Shown here: piece after piece, positions 11,842-23,150 of the stretch
Layout of the letters: the number at the start of each line of letters is the position of its first letter
How positions within the stretch are numbered: the first letter of the stretch is position 1
Assembly (NCBI GenBank): GCA_022478985.1
Contig: JAKSZP010015893.1
Coordinates: forward strand, 1 to 64,000
Source of the DNA: Massospora cicadina
Taxonomy: Eukaryota; Entomophthoromycota; Entomophthoromycetes; Entomophthorales; Entomophthoraceae
Reading direction: 5' to 3'
DNA length: 64,000 nt
The notes under the pieces: generated by a model
Database searches by the model: none
Seen by the model: the letters and a program-made list of their open reading frames with translations, nothing else
Told to the model about the DNA's origin: nothing
Translations under genes and position numbers: made by a program

Positions 11842-12990
11842 TGTTAAGTTTTTCAGCCAATGGTGCAAGCTAAAATAACTTAACAATGAAATTGAGGATA
11901 TAAACTCGCTTTTCAATTAAAACTCCTTCTTATAATCTGGAAGTAGACTCTCCAAAAAAATCCTTGATAATAGCCAAGTAACTCCGGTACTCTCAGCATT
12001 CTTAAGTCTACTGGCAACAATAATTATGAGAGTCTTCTGTCTTTGTACAAAATTAGGAAATTATTACTCTATAATTGGGACTACTTCTCCATCAGGCAAC
12101 TGAGTACTTCTCTTTGGAAAGTATAAACACACACAACTATATAATATAGACATAAAGGCAATGGATACAATTATCAGACAGATGACAGATGGAAACAATA
12201 ATTAATAAACTATGCTACAATAGTTATTAATGATCAATATTTAAATTTTAAATGATGATGTTTTATTAATTGGCCAGGAGCTGGTATTATATACCTCTTA
12301 GGCATCTCCTGGCTGAACTCATCTATTAGATGAGTTCATTCATATTATGCCAATCCTCTGCTGGTCATGGCAATAATCATGGAATACCTCAAGTCAATTT
12401 TTGCCATGAATTGTCTAAAAATAACAATCATTTCAGCCTGATTGAAGGCAATTTTACTCTCATAATCAGGACGATTTTGGGTTGTGAACTCAACATCAAA
12501 ATCTTCTCAATTAGAGCTATGTCATAACTCGATAAATAACAATAAATGGGGATAATAATATATATGAACATAAAAGATGACGCACCCCTAAGTGGGACGT
12601 TGGCAGGCCTCTCAATAGCACTAAGTACGCCCTTAATAGGGAAGTCTATGTTTAAGTGCTTAATAAATCAATTTCATTAATTGAACCCAAAATTCTGCCT
12701 TAGTGCATTAAGATTAGTGCACTAATTTAGGAGGTGCAATTTAGTTAATGCCATAAGACCACTTTGCAACCAAGTGGCCCATAATCAGCCATATTATGAT
12801 TATATTATAGCTATTATTAGCTAAGATAATTGAGTTACTTCAGACGCAATCAGAGCGCTGATGAGGTGAATCTGATTTATCAGATTATGCAGATGAATTG
12901 GGATCTAAGGATACATCAATGGGAGTAATCTATCAGCATTGATGGTTTTCTCAAAGGGTTTATCTTTGAGTCAACCATCAAAATCTAACA
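11842..12990 (+). repeat. Solo LTR of the R8 family, with 5-bp TSD
   Basis: 1149 bp, from TGTTAAG to TCTAACA, flanked by GTATC at 11837-11841 and 12991-12995. It matches the two LTRs of R8 (53345-54476 and 63263 onward) along its length. No internal sequence is present, so it is a solo LTR left by recombination between two LTRs. It sits in the R1 RT. It includes the palindrome at 12315-12337 and a 65-codon plus-strand open frame (12330-12527) that is also open in the 63738-63935 copy. Confidence 0.9.
12315..12337. repeat. Conserved palindrome in solo LTR
   Basis: Arms GAACTCATCT and AGATGAGTTC around a 3-base centre (ATT). The same palindrome is at 53804-53826 and 63723-63745 in the R8 LTRs, the last with centre ACT. 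It could be a hairpin or a dimeric protein-binding site. Confidence 0.8.
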
Positions 12991-13800
12991 GTATCCAGCA
13001 CCAATATGATGAAGCATTGGAGGATCTATAAGTTAACCTATGCAATTAAATGTAATGGCATCTTATTTACTTTCCCAACACCAAAAAGCATGAAAGATTT
13101 CGTGGCAACGGTTGTAACACTACAAAATTCTGGTCTAGTTGTAGGCCATTTAAATGCATTTTTCTTAAAGATGAAGTTCAGTTTATAAAATTTTAATCTA
13201 AATGATGGTCACGCCATTGAGCCTTCCAAAATAGAGGTCATCCGCTCTTGGCAACTTCAGTAACTTAGATGCAACTGTGCAGCTTCCTAATATCTGCACA
13301 ATTTTCTTAAGAAGCTCTCACCAGCCATTTTGGAATTGGCCTTGTCCCGTAACTCTCACTGGAAAAAACGTCCCTTTAGTTAGGCTCCTAAATGTCAATA
13401 GTTTTTGAAGCAATAAATGAAGTTTTCGCCATCATCCCTGTTCTTCATCATACCTATAAGGATAAGCCCATCATTGTGGCATGTGATGCCTATGCACTTC
13501 AATTGGTAATGTTCTTCTGCAAGAACATGAAAGGCTGGAACTTCCAGTGGCTTTTTAGGAAGTTTAGCATCACAGCAAGCATGGGCCATCTATGATAAAA
13601 AAGTTGGATGAAGTTGTTTGGTCACCAATTCAATAGCGGCACCTTTTACAGGATTCTAAACATATGATGGTTTCTTGCACAAATCATAAGTCTCATACAT
13701 ACTATTGCAACTCCAAAAGTTGGCTCACAGGCAGACCAAATTAACAGCAACGTCCTAAACTTTAACATAAAATATGATTTTTTCAAAAGGGCTACCCATA
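12991..13800 (+). pseudogene. R1 reverse transcriptase end and RNase H, degraded
   Basis: The plus strand gives ILFTFPTPKSMKDFVATVV, equivalent to the VHSPTPKQHAKDLEAVM segment after YIDD in R7, then KCIFLKDEVQF, which matches KCKFYKEEVTI of R7. After more stops, 13392-13595 is open and belongs to the RNase H start (about 13470, KPIIVACDAYALQL, compare KPYIITCYASSVAVG in R7). The catalytic box itself is lost between the pieces. Confidence 0.6.
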
Positions 13801-15275
13801 ATTTAACAGAAGTACTTGCTTAAATTCCTCTAATGAATACTACTTTGGAAACAGACTTTAACTTTGTAACAGTTATTCCCATTAAACATGTCATAGCTCC
13901 TCCATCTTCTGCCACTAACTCAGTTGCTTCCTCAACCCCAAAACCTAAACCTAAATCAAAAGATCCAGAATTTTATTACTACTCTTACCTCCAAGATTGC
14001 GAATATAAAATTCTTTCTCAACTAGTCCTTACATCCCTAACAGAAATACGTTTTCTTTTTAATGTTTTTTGGCATCTCAGTCTTCAAGCCCTGAGGGCCT
14101 TAACCATTTGACAAAGATTTATAAAGGCTCAAATAACCCTTTTGGATGTTATAACCAGAAGGATATGGTAATTTATTTAAGTGACAAAGTATGGTTTCCA
14201 TCTTTCATGCATTTGTGCGTTATAAAGGAGCAAGTTAACACAACAATCATGGGGAACCCTGGTAAAAAAATGCATTAATTTAATCCAATGTGGGTATGAT
14301 TGGAATATATTCATAAAAAAATCCCTCCTGAATTGCACAAAGATTAATATGCGATTAGTTCAATATGATAGGGCGGGATGTAATGTCCTTCTCCGCCCTC
14401 TTTAATAAGCAGCAGGACTAAGGAAATCACTTTTGGTGAATTCACCTTGAGTTTATTAATGTTATGTGGGTATGATAATATTATGGTGGTTTTAGTTTTC
14501 TTCACAAGATATTCCATCTTTATCTATTTCTTACAAAGAATCAAGATGAGAATGTGGCATGGTTGTTTGTGGCGCACGTCTTGGCCATGTTTGGGGTTCC
14601 TCATGATGTAATCAATAACAGGGGGCTCAGTTAACCTCACATTTTGAGGAACTCATTGTGCGACATGCTATAGATTAAGCCTTGCAAATTACCTGCCTAT
14701 CACCTTCAATCAGATGTCTAAACAGAAGGTGCTAACAAGTCCTTGCAGCGGTATCTTTAGCTATGGTACCGCTTCTAAGGAATCATGGGCAACTGACTTT
14801 CCTCTGGCTTAATTATTATGAAATGCCCCTCTTCAATTCTTGACGAGGGTGTTACATATATATGCTAACTGGGGTGCAAAATGCATTTAATATTGGCCTG
14901 CACTAGTAACATTCCAACAGCATATAACCTTGTCTTGCACATCCAGAAGATTCATAAACAAGTCTATTGATAAGATGATAATATCAAATAAAGACGCTAA
15001 GCATTTTTTGGACAAGAGCTAGGTACGCTCCTATCTATCAGGAAGGTTTCTTGGTAATGGTAGATACCAAGAACCTGCACCTCAAAGTGCAAACCCAGAA
15101 AGTGGCTTACAAGCGTGAAGTACTATTCCATGTTACTAAGGTCCTGAACAATGGTGACTTTCATCTAGCACCGCCTCCCTCACTGGAAGATCCATGCCTC
15201 CTTCTTGCTTCATCACTCTCTCCTTCAAATTGCGAGAAACCTATAGAAACTAATAATCATGGTGGAAAAGACTAA
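13801..15275 (+). pseudogene. R1 spacer and integrase, degraded
   Basis: VTVIPIKHV (about 13864) matches VTVIPTTQI after RNase H in R7. The zinc-domain part NTTIMGNPGKKM lies at about 14240. The integrase core gives GVPHDV.NNRGSQLTSHFEEL at about 14600-14660, where the second catalytic D is N. The C-terminal part, LVMVDTKNLHLKVQTQK and YKREVLFHVTKVLNNGDFHL (15045-15180), is well preserved and typical of the GPY/F region of chromoviral integrases. Several stops and frameshifts make it inactive. Confidence 0.7.
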
Positions 15276-15281
15276 TATCTA

Positions 15282-15450
15282 AAGTAGAAAAATTCTGGAT
15301 GCACAACAGGTAAACGTGGAGTGCATCATTTGTTTTCATGGAAGGGATAACTGGCTTATGAGAACAGCAGGGTACCATCCAATGATTGTACCAACTGTCA
15401 TGAGCTACTGGAAGAATTTCACAGGGAAAATTTAGTGGCTGGCCCATTCA
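15282..15450 (+). pseudogene. R1 C-terminal chromodomain, degraded
   Basis: Two frames show ILDAQQVNVECI followed by FHGRDNWL, and then HELLEEFHREN at about 15408-15440. In intact chromodomains this region reads ILD.R......YLVKWKGY, then ENTWEP, then a C-terminal helix like ELLEEFHRR. The domain would direct integration to chromatin. A frameshift is needed between halves and the central aromatic cage is partly lost. Confidence 0.6.
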
Positions 15451-15569
15451 GGGTTTCGCTCGTTGCCATCAAACTTCCCACCCCTCACAAAAACTATACT
15501 CTTGAAAAAGCCTAGAAAGGGTGTAATTCCTACCTTTCAAGAAAAAAAAGTAATGTCTTAGGCTCAAGA

Positions 15570-15665
15570 TATTAAGCTGGATAGGGACTTGAACTTCTTA
15601 CAGACAAAAATGGTCTCAACCTAAAGGCAAAACTACTTACTCTACTAACTGATCTGGGCATACCA
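15570..15665 (-). other. tRNA-like relic (A-box and B-box) on the minus strand
   Basis: Read on the minus strand it shows GATCAGTTAGTAGAGTAAG, an A-box-like D-arm, and AGAAGTTCAAGTCCC, close to the B-box GGTTCRANTCC. A run of eight T follows about 50 bases later (plus-strand A run near 15542). I cannot fold a complete cloverleaf with a paired acceptor stem. It could be a SINE head or a tRNA pseudogene within the R1 LTR. Confidence 0.35.
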
Positions 15666-15882
15666 TGGATGAGAGGAGGGTAGTTGCAGTCCCCTTATAT
15701 GGTCTTCCAATACAAAGTCAATCTCCATGCTAAAGCTATAATCGTTTAGAACTTAAGGAAGTAAATGCAGAGAATTCAGAATTTCTGCCATGAATATAGA
15801 ATTATCTGCAATACTAGCATCACCAAAAAAACCCCCTTCCAATCATAGGACGCAAGAAGTGTAACAATGATTAAAATTTTGA

Positions 15883-15903
15883 CACCTGGGATATTCCCAG
15901 GTG
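15883..15903. repeat. Perfect hairpin, 9-bp arms
   Basis: CACCTGGGA, three bases, then TCCCAGGTG. It lies within the R1 3' LTR. Confidence 0.85.
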
Positions 15904-16392
15904 AAAATCCTTAGCCAAAATTCTTCCATGTCTAAGGTTTATAGAAAATTGAGCTCTGGACATAGCTCAAAGGTATCAAAAATTTCTGAATTGATCAAAG
16001 GTAATGCAGTCAATTGCAACTTGAATTCAGTAAATTAATTCACTAAATAAACTACACATAATAGTGTAGGCTTAATTTAAGAGTTGAGCCCCCATGACCT
16101 CTTGCATTTCACTACATAGTTTAGGAAATAGAAACCTTCAATTTGAAGATTATTTGTAGGTTCCTGGTTTTAAATACAATCCTTATTATTAAAAGAAATT
16201 TATTCATTAATAATAAAAATAATACATAATGGAAACCAGCTATTTTGATCAGCCTTTTAATATCATCCCTTCAGCGCTCTTTTTCCCAGACCAATCAAAC
16301 TAGTGCTGACTTGTGAACTATGAATTCCATTGTGTATTCTTGAATACCCTCTATTGTTGAAGATGTTGACTCATTTTTTAATCACCTATTAA

Positions 16393-16897
16393 TGTCTATG
16401 GTCAGAATGAGAAGTGATAATACTTCATCTAAGACAAACTAATAATTCACCTTAGTATTAAGGTTTTATATCTATTCCAGAATTGTCATGCGGAAATTTC
16501 TAAATTCTAAATCAACCTCTTTCTAAAAATTTACAAGGTTAACCTATTGTATACATTGTATGCGTTGTGTCCTTATTACCATGACAATTATAATACTTCT
16601 CAGATACATTGATGTTCCTTTGTAAGAGAAATTCCTTAAAAAATACTTTCTTTTTTGTACCTATAAAGTATCGTCATTTGGCCAAATATATCTTAATTTT
16701 ATAAATATACGCTCATTCATTAGAGCTTTACTATTTTAAGAGGCAAAGGGATTTTGATTATTGTAAAATGCTCTGTAAAATATTCTGTGAGTGTTACCTC
16801 ATCGCCAAAACAAAGGTGTTACAGTTGTGAATGATCAACAGAGTTCCCAGACAGAACTATACAAAGCAGGTAGAGTACTTATCTCACGCTTTATATC
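16393..16897 (+). repeat. R3 5' LTR
   Basis: It starts TGTCTATGGTCA and ends just before the primer site. Matching blocks with 29209-29716 include AAAGTATCGTCATTTGGCC against AAAGTATCATCTTTTGACC, ATTAGAG-TTTACTATTT, and AAAGGGAT. Confidence 0.7.
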
Positions 16898-16898
16898 G

Positions 16899-16914
16899 TG
16901 GTGCTCACTACAGA
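16899..16914 (+). other. R3 primer-binding site
   Basis: TGGTGCTCACTACAGA directly after the 5' LTR, the same site as in R4 and R6. It would pair with a tRNA ending in AGTGAGCACCA. Confidence 0.75.
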
Positions 16915-19200
16915 GGACCTTTTTTCAACTGATTTTTTCTATTAAAATAGTATCTCCCACTTGAGTAAAAACATATGAAACAAGCTCTTGTTTTTTGCGT
17001 TATTCCACCTAGTACTTCTCAGCTGGCTTGAGCTGAAGTATTATGTATTTACCTCCTCTGTTTTGAAGGATTCATTTCATATACCTCAATTGTGGAGCAG
17101 CTACATCAGATAAGAAAAATGTTGCTATGAGGGTTCCAGTTATTCACTCATGAGTTAGATGACCATATACTCTCGTTTTTTTATATGAGACATTTCCAAG
17201 ACCAACTATGACAAGACTATGTGCGATTCCACAGCATTAATTGCAATCAAGTTCTGTATTTTATATGTAGCAGAGAACATTTAGTTTAAGTATGGATACC
17301 TGCATCCTACAATGTGAAATTATCAGATGATTATTGCTTATCACCATGCTCTAAGTATGGAGGTCTTCCAGCAAAAATAACAAAATGTGAATGAAATGCG
17401 CTTCTTGCACAATAATCTTGAACACAGTCTCAGGGTATTACAAGCCATCAACTCAAATCACAAGATCAGTCACATGTCTTTCATTGACTTAATGAGTTTA
17501 TCAACTAGCTATAACAGAATTTGATCAATATCAGTCGTCAGGTTATTAATGAGTGAGGCGTCACTGCATCCTAGGTACATGATGTAAATAAGTTCCATAT
17601 GGAAGCTAAAAACGTATTTTATGCTTCAAGAACAGAAGTTACAATTTGAATCAGTGGAGAAGCTCAGTAATTTTATCCAACAGGAGATGCAGGTCGCTGC
17701 CCAAAATATTGTAAGCATGGATAAAGTTGACCCTATCAGGAGGAATTACAAACTATAAAGACAACAGATGTCCCTGCGCCACGACATTTAATGCCCTGAA
17801 GACCGCATGGGTTTCCTTTACTAGCAATTTAGGGGACATTTTAGGGGCTAACAACGAGGTTTACCATACAAATGAGAGTCATCGGGCGCCAACAGAGATC
17901 ATATGACTAATAATGCAGAGCTCTGTACTTTGATTTTTCAACTACAAAGTAAAAAACAGTTTGAATCAGTTCAGAGAATTCGCAGAATAATAGAATAATG
18001 TCTAACATGGGAGCGACGCATGAAGACTTATATGAGAAATGGATGTAACTGATGCAAGTCTGAGCCCAACACCAAAACAAGGCTGATCAATTGAAAAAGC
18101 CTGCTCTGAATTGGAGTCAGTTTAGCAAAAATTGCTCAGTTCAACAATCCATGCCAGCTGCACTATTGGCACTGACACCTTATACCTGCCCTTCTACCAA
18201 GCTGCGAAGCACTGTTGGGGAACCCATTAACCCAAGACCTCACGTCAGGTCTTCACAGGCTTCATTTGGACCTGCCGCTTTCAGTATATTCTTTCAGTAT
18301 TTTCAAAAATTCAGCCACATAAATCTGTCTTAGTTTGACTGATACAAAAATGGGTAGTCATTTATATGATGTTATGAATAATGATGCAATGAGCTGTTAA
18401 TTTGTTAAAGGAAATATCTATGATCAATTTCTTAGACATTAAAGTTAGGACTTGATCATGCCTTATCTCACAGAGGAACAATAAAGGTATGCTGATGTTG
18501 ATAGTGCAGTACTATGTGAATTTAATTTCCTCAAAAGAGTGAATACTCGCAAAGCTGAGTATATGACATCCAGTTTTGGAAGAACGAGACTATGATGAGG
18601 TAACTGATCAATTATACCATGAGGCCTGAGTCTTATTGGGAGCCAATGCTATAGCCAACTTTGACAAGAATATTTCCATACAAAACGCTACCAAAGACTA
18701 AGTCAACCTCCACCAATCACTGCTGTCTGTGTCTGAAATGGAGCTGTATACTCTTTCCATGTCTAAATGCCTCAAATGGTACTAGGATACCTTTTTACTA
18801 ACAAATACTGAAATGTGTGATACTTGCACTAACCCCCTTTAGGGCTATGTTAAGAGACTTTATAGTAGTCAGCTATAATTGGAGTTGTAATATTGGTTCT
18901 TGGAAAAACCTTACCAAAGTCACATGTTGGATTTGTGAGTCCAAAAGGCATTATGCTTCTTTTTGCCGCAAATAACGCCTCAGAATCAACTATATTGCTT
19001 CCCCCATGAATGAGAATAATTAGGGAAAAGAAGGTCGAAAATAGCGATGGAATACTTTATTATCAAACAACCATCTATCCCACCTCCAATGCAGGACCAA
19101 ATCCAGATAGTGCTCGCAGTGAGATGAAGTCATTGCGATGAACAATAAAAGGAAGGACAGAAAAATATCTCCAAAACCTACGCCTTGAAGCTTTCTGAGC
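16915..19200 (+). pseudogene. R3 gag with intact CCHC knuckle, otherwise degraded
   Basis: CWICESKRHYASFC at 18925-18966 is a complete C-X2-C-X4-H-X4-C knuckle. The capsid part upstream (to about 17580) is broken into short frames; the longest is 18091-18333. The weak coding signal and many stops show long neutral decay. Confidence 0.55.
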
Positions 19201-20270
19201 AGAACCAGTAAGGAGAACTAGAAAATTCAAATGAGTTACCTACCTTGAAAGGAGTCAAATTAGCCTAACTCTTAAAGCTTTGATTACCCATATTCCATAT
19301 GTAGGGGAAATGATTAGTTCAATTATTGACCAAATTGATGGTTCTGATGTTCTCACATTAAACGAGAGTTCTAATGACTTCTATAAATATACTTATAATG
19401 ACTTATTTGTAAAAAGACTAAGTTAATACAATAGCTGACAGTGGAGTGCCAGTTAGTATTACCTCAACCTACTTTGCAAAAAAGGTAAGAAAACACTCCT
19501 GATGTGGCACATAGTCAGCAATATGGGACTTCAAACCCAGACAACACCATTAGAAAAGGTGTTTATAGTGCTCTTTTCACAAAAATTGGTTTGCTTTAAG
19601 TTAGCACCCCAGCCATAGTATTATCAAGTTAGAACAATCAATTTTTACTTTTCATAAGATTCCTCTAATTTTATTAAACAGTCATCATCTATGAGGGAAA
19701 TACCTTCAAGAGACATGGTCAGACCTTGCCTCCAATACTCTTTTGATGAACAATTTTCTCATATTAAAAGAAGAAATTTTATCAATGTTACTTATACTGA
19801 TGGAATAATACCTATTTGATATTAGCATGCTGAACATCATATTAGGCCCCCACCCTTTATCATCCATAAAAAGCCAGGTAATTTCCTTAAGCACTTACTT
19901 CAATTGTGAGCTGCTCCTAAAGAATAACAAGTTGTAAACACTGTTCTGACTTTTGAACCTGCCAGATGGGTTATTGGGACAAGTTTACTCCCCATAGGAA
20001 AAATCTCTATTCAAATCCTATGTAGCATCCGGTGATTTTTCTTCCATCAATTAAATCTGTGTTCTCACTAAAATGAAAGCTCAAAAAATTCATGTAACCT
20101 AAGGAAAGAAGATTGCTTATTTACATTTATTGCCCTTGGATGTCGTAATGCAATTATGAGAGTATTGTGAACCTGTTATAGTTTTTCTTAATTGATGCCA
20201 CACCTAGCACATGTGATATTATAACTTATGACCAATTGGAAGGACTGACAGAAGAGAAAAAATTCCAAGC
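19201..20270 (+). pseudogene. R3 retropepsin and linker, degraded (cut by R4)
   Basis: IADSGVPVSITSTYFAKKV contains the aspartic protease active site DSG at 19437-19445 and matches AIIDTGAPVNIV of R4. Later, NVTYTDGIIPI (about 19785-19820) matches the INLAYSDGVIPV linker. The frame is broken by stops. It stops at the R4 left end; the CAAGC at 20266-20270 is repeated at 26557-26561. Confidence 0.65.
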
Positions 20271-20837
20271 TGTCAAAATTCTGATATGACTGTTTGATAA
20301 TCCCAAAATAGCCATGATTATCAGCTAGAATCTTCTGACAATAATTATAGAGTATGGGTATTCAAGCACCTTGGGATAAGGCGATATTGGGTCTTAAAGG
20401 ATGGCTATTAGATTGCTACAAATAAGGTGATTAAGAAATGTTGATGAACGATGATAAATTGATAGATTTCCTGGAACTAAGGCAAATACAAATGAAATTT
20501 TTGGTGAACTCTGTTGAAACCAATCATAATATGGCGTAACAAATAGTCTAAGCAAAAGGGTCAAGATTGATCAAAGTTGCTGAGATTTAAGTGATACCAG
20601 AGAATTTAAGGTGGAGGATTGTGATCATAAAAAGAGGGAGAGGAGCAGCGAGAATCTACGGAATAAATTGTGTTAAGTTAAATAAGTGTCATTGGGGCAA
20701 TTGCTCCATATTGTTATATTTTTTTGAGTGTGTTCTGAGGACTGACAATCTCTATATCACCATTCTATTGCTCAGTGGGATTGAACCTTTGCAAAAATCT
20801 TATGGAGTATCTCAATGATTCCAATGAATTTATAACA
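20271..20837 (+). repeat. R4 5' LTR
   Basis: 567 bp, starts TGTCAAAATTCTGATATGAC, ends TATAACA. It aligns with 25983-26556. Confidence 0.9.
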
Positions 20838-20838
20838 A

Positions 20839-20855
20839 TGGTGCTCACTACAGGG
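20839..20855 (+). other. R4 primer-binding site
   Basis: TGGTGCTCACTACAGGG, one base after the LTR end. Also seen in R3 and R6 and, shortened or mutated, in R2, R5, R8 and at 51377. Confidence 0.85.
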
Positions 20856-20902
20856 GGCCCAGTGATCAATCACAAAACGATAGAAATTCTTCAGTCTCCA
20901 GC

Positions 20903-22260
20903 CATGGCGCATCAGGCTTCCTTTAACAGGAGAACTTCATAATGTGCTGCACTCGTTGGATATGAAGAACTCAAACTTGCCATAGAAGCTGTTCTCAAAA
21001 GACAGGAGAAGATTATTCAGGAGGTTTGTATCAATAAGCTGCCTCCATTCAATTGCAACAGGAATGTGAATAAGATTTTTAAGCGATTTGAGTTTGTGAC
21101 AGAAGGAGCCTTGGATTGATGTAAAGCAAAATTATCATTGAACACCTTGGATGGTGGAAGTGCCAATCAAGTCACCTGCTATCTTCCAATCAGTTCAGGT
21201 ACATATCAAGAAGTAAAGTATACTGTGTGGGGTTGTCTTTAGGAACTTCAAAGATGTCACAGTGGAAGGCTGAGTTCTTGACTATTAATTTCAGCGCAAT
21301 GAGACCCTCGCCATGTTTGCTGATCAATTTATGGCGTAAGCTCACATGGCAATTGGGGTTTGGACTTATCTGAATATAACTTGTGCATTGCAATGACCTC
21401 CAAAGTGAAGCCATATCATGAACTCTACAATGTCATGACCTTGATGTTTGAGGACAATGTACTTCTGCAAAAAATTGTTCAGTTTTGCGCTGTCTAGTCT
21501 TAACCTTCTCTCTACCTAATAAAGAGCGGAAACATACTGCTGCAGTCATCAAACCTTTTTATTTGTGGAATTTTGGCCATCCGGTTCAGCTTCCTTAAAG
21601 TTCCCCCCAGCAGATCAACTTCTGCCCCAGACCAGCTTATAGGCAACAGCCTAATTACTGAATGGAGACTAATTATGCCAATCAACCACAACCAAATTTT
21701 CGGTGGGGCTCATATTACAATAATAAAGAGTGCAGGCCCTACAGGGTTATTTGTTTTGAATGCAGCCGCCCTGGCATCTGAGCCAAGGTTGCCCCAATCA
21801 TTAAGCCCATCCTGTACAGCAGGAACAGTACTATCAGGGAAAAGTCAGAGCTGAGTAATGATGGGAATTTCTACTTCCGTTATACCAAACCCAAACGTCA
21901 CTTCTGAACACATTGAAGTATATATAGCAGAAGTTCCCCAGTACAATGATGTGTTCCTTTATCAGCAGCCAGTTGGAGGGGTGAATACCTTGAAACAAGT
22001 GCAAACTAAGGCTGCTGCGGAAGAAGGATCTCAGTTGCAGCCCATTCCATATGCTTGTCAAATGTTTGACCAAGTTTCCACTAACAAGTTAGACCCATCC
22101 GCAGTTTCAGCTTCCTTTCAAGGAGCTACGTCACTCTTCTGGTTAACACAATCATCAAAGAATACATTAAAGTTGGTGAGAAAATCCGAGTTTTCTTGGG
22201 GACAGAGACTCTTTAAATGCCCATGCACTAACCAGTCAATATATATCATATTGATAATGT
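20903..22260 (+). pseudogene. R4 gag, degraded
   Basis: It starts at an ATG (20903) giving MAHQASFNRRTS and a stop, then ELKLAIEAVLKRQEKII and INKLPPFNCNRNVNKIFKRF, which match ELKLALDAVLQWKKEFLL and IDKMSPFNRDGNIHGFFKHF of R6 gag. The zinc knuckle begins CFECSRPG at 21752-21775; one lost base then shifts the frame so the H and last C are out of register. The open segment 21858-22271 is the tail. A capsid-like role is inferred. Confidence 0.7.
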
Positions 22261-23150
22261 ACTTACTGTGAAATTGTTGTAGTTAAAACCCAAGTCTGCG
22301 CTATCATAGATACAGGTGCTCCAGTTAATATAGTTCATACTAATTTGGTGGCTAAGTTGACATTAAAACCTGATGTGGAACACTGGATGGTATATGAAAC
22401 CGCTGGAGCAGATACCACGGTCTCTGAGGGATCATACAGCGCGCTTCTGTTGTGATTTGGGTCAATTGTCACTGTATCCCCAATGATAGTATTGCCAAAT
22501 GATAATTATGACATGTTAATTAAAACCGCTTTTATGTGACACTATGGTGCTGTCATTGATATGATAGAGGAGACTTTCAAAATTTTGGGACAACAGATCC
22601 CAATTTACTTTACCTCCAGCGAAGTGCCAAAGGACTCAGTGCATATGGTGCATATCAACCTTGCCTATAGTGATGGGGTGATTCCAGTGCGCTATTATCA
22701 AGTAAAAAAAAAAAAAAAAGAGGACCCAGTCCTTTCCCCAGCAGTTATATGAATAACAGGGGCTGCCTCTCCGAGGTTCTGGACCTATATCTATCCCCTC
22801 TGGTCACCAAGTAATAGTGAACACCAAATTGGAGGTAGAAGTACCACACAGACTTTATGGGGAAGTTATTGGGCCTTATTGGCAATCACAGCTTGAGCCC
22901 CACGTGGCTTCAGGTATTATACTCTTGGGAAATGGGAGATCAAGGTTTTACTTGCAAATCTGCTGACATCAAATAGTGGCATATATTCACTTGACACCAG
23001 TTGAGGAGGTCCTTCAGGGTTACAAATTTGGATAATTGAACAAATTTGGTCTACCTGTTGAACCACAGCCCAGTGTAATGACTGTAGTACTGCATAATGA
23101 TTTAATGGGTTTATTTGAAGCATAGAAGGATCTATTGACAGCTTTATTTT
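22261..23150 (+). pseudogene. R4 retropepsin and linker
   Basis: The active site DTGAP is intact (DTG at 22309-22317), in AIIDTGAPVNIV. A stop follows downstream, near 22455. The block NYDMLIKTAFM and EETFKILGQQIP follows, then INLAYSDGVIPVRYY at about 22650-22700. The A15 run near 22707 is probably slippage-prone. This linker is shared by R2, R3, R5, R6 and R8 and works as a lineage marker. Confidence 0.75.

Larger units (their letters stand above)
15517..16392 (+). repeat. R1 3' LTR, left part (interrupted by R3)
   Basis: It starts at TGTAATTCC just after the R1 integrase/chromodomain end and a short purine run (AGAAAGGG). Blocks at 16086-16320 match 822-1050 of the 5' LTR. It is cut at 16392 by R3 and continues at 29717. 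Both copies have a hairpin at an equivalent place (15883-15903 here; a GGGAATTTTCCC palindrome near 411-425 in the 5' copy). Confidence 0.5.

Noticed and set aside
18091..18333. 80-codon ORF as a possible host gene
   Set aside because: It lies between the R3 primer site and the R3 zinc knuckle, so it is most simply a gag remnant.
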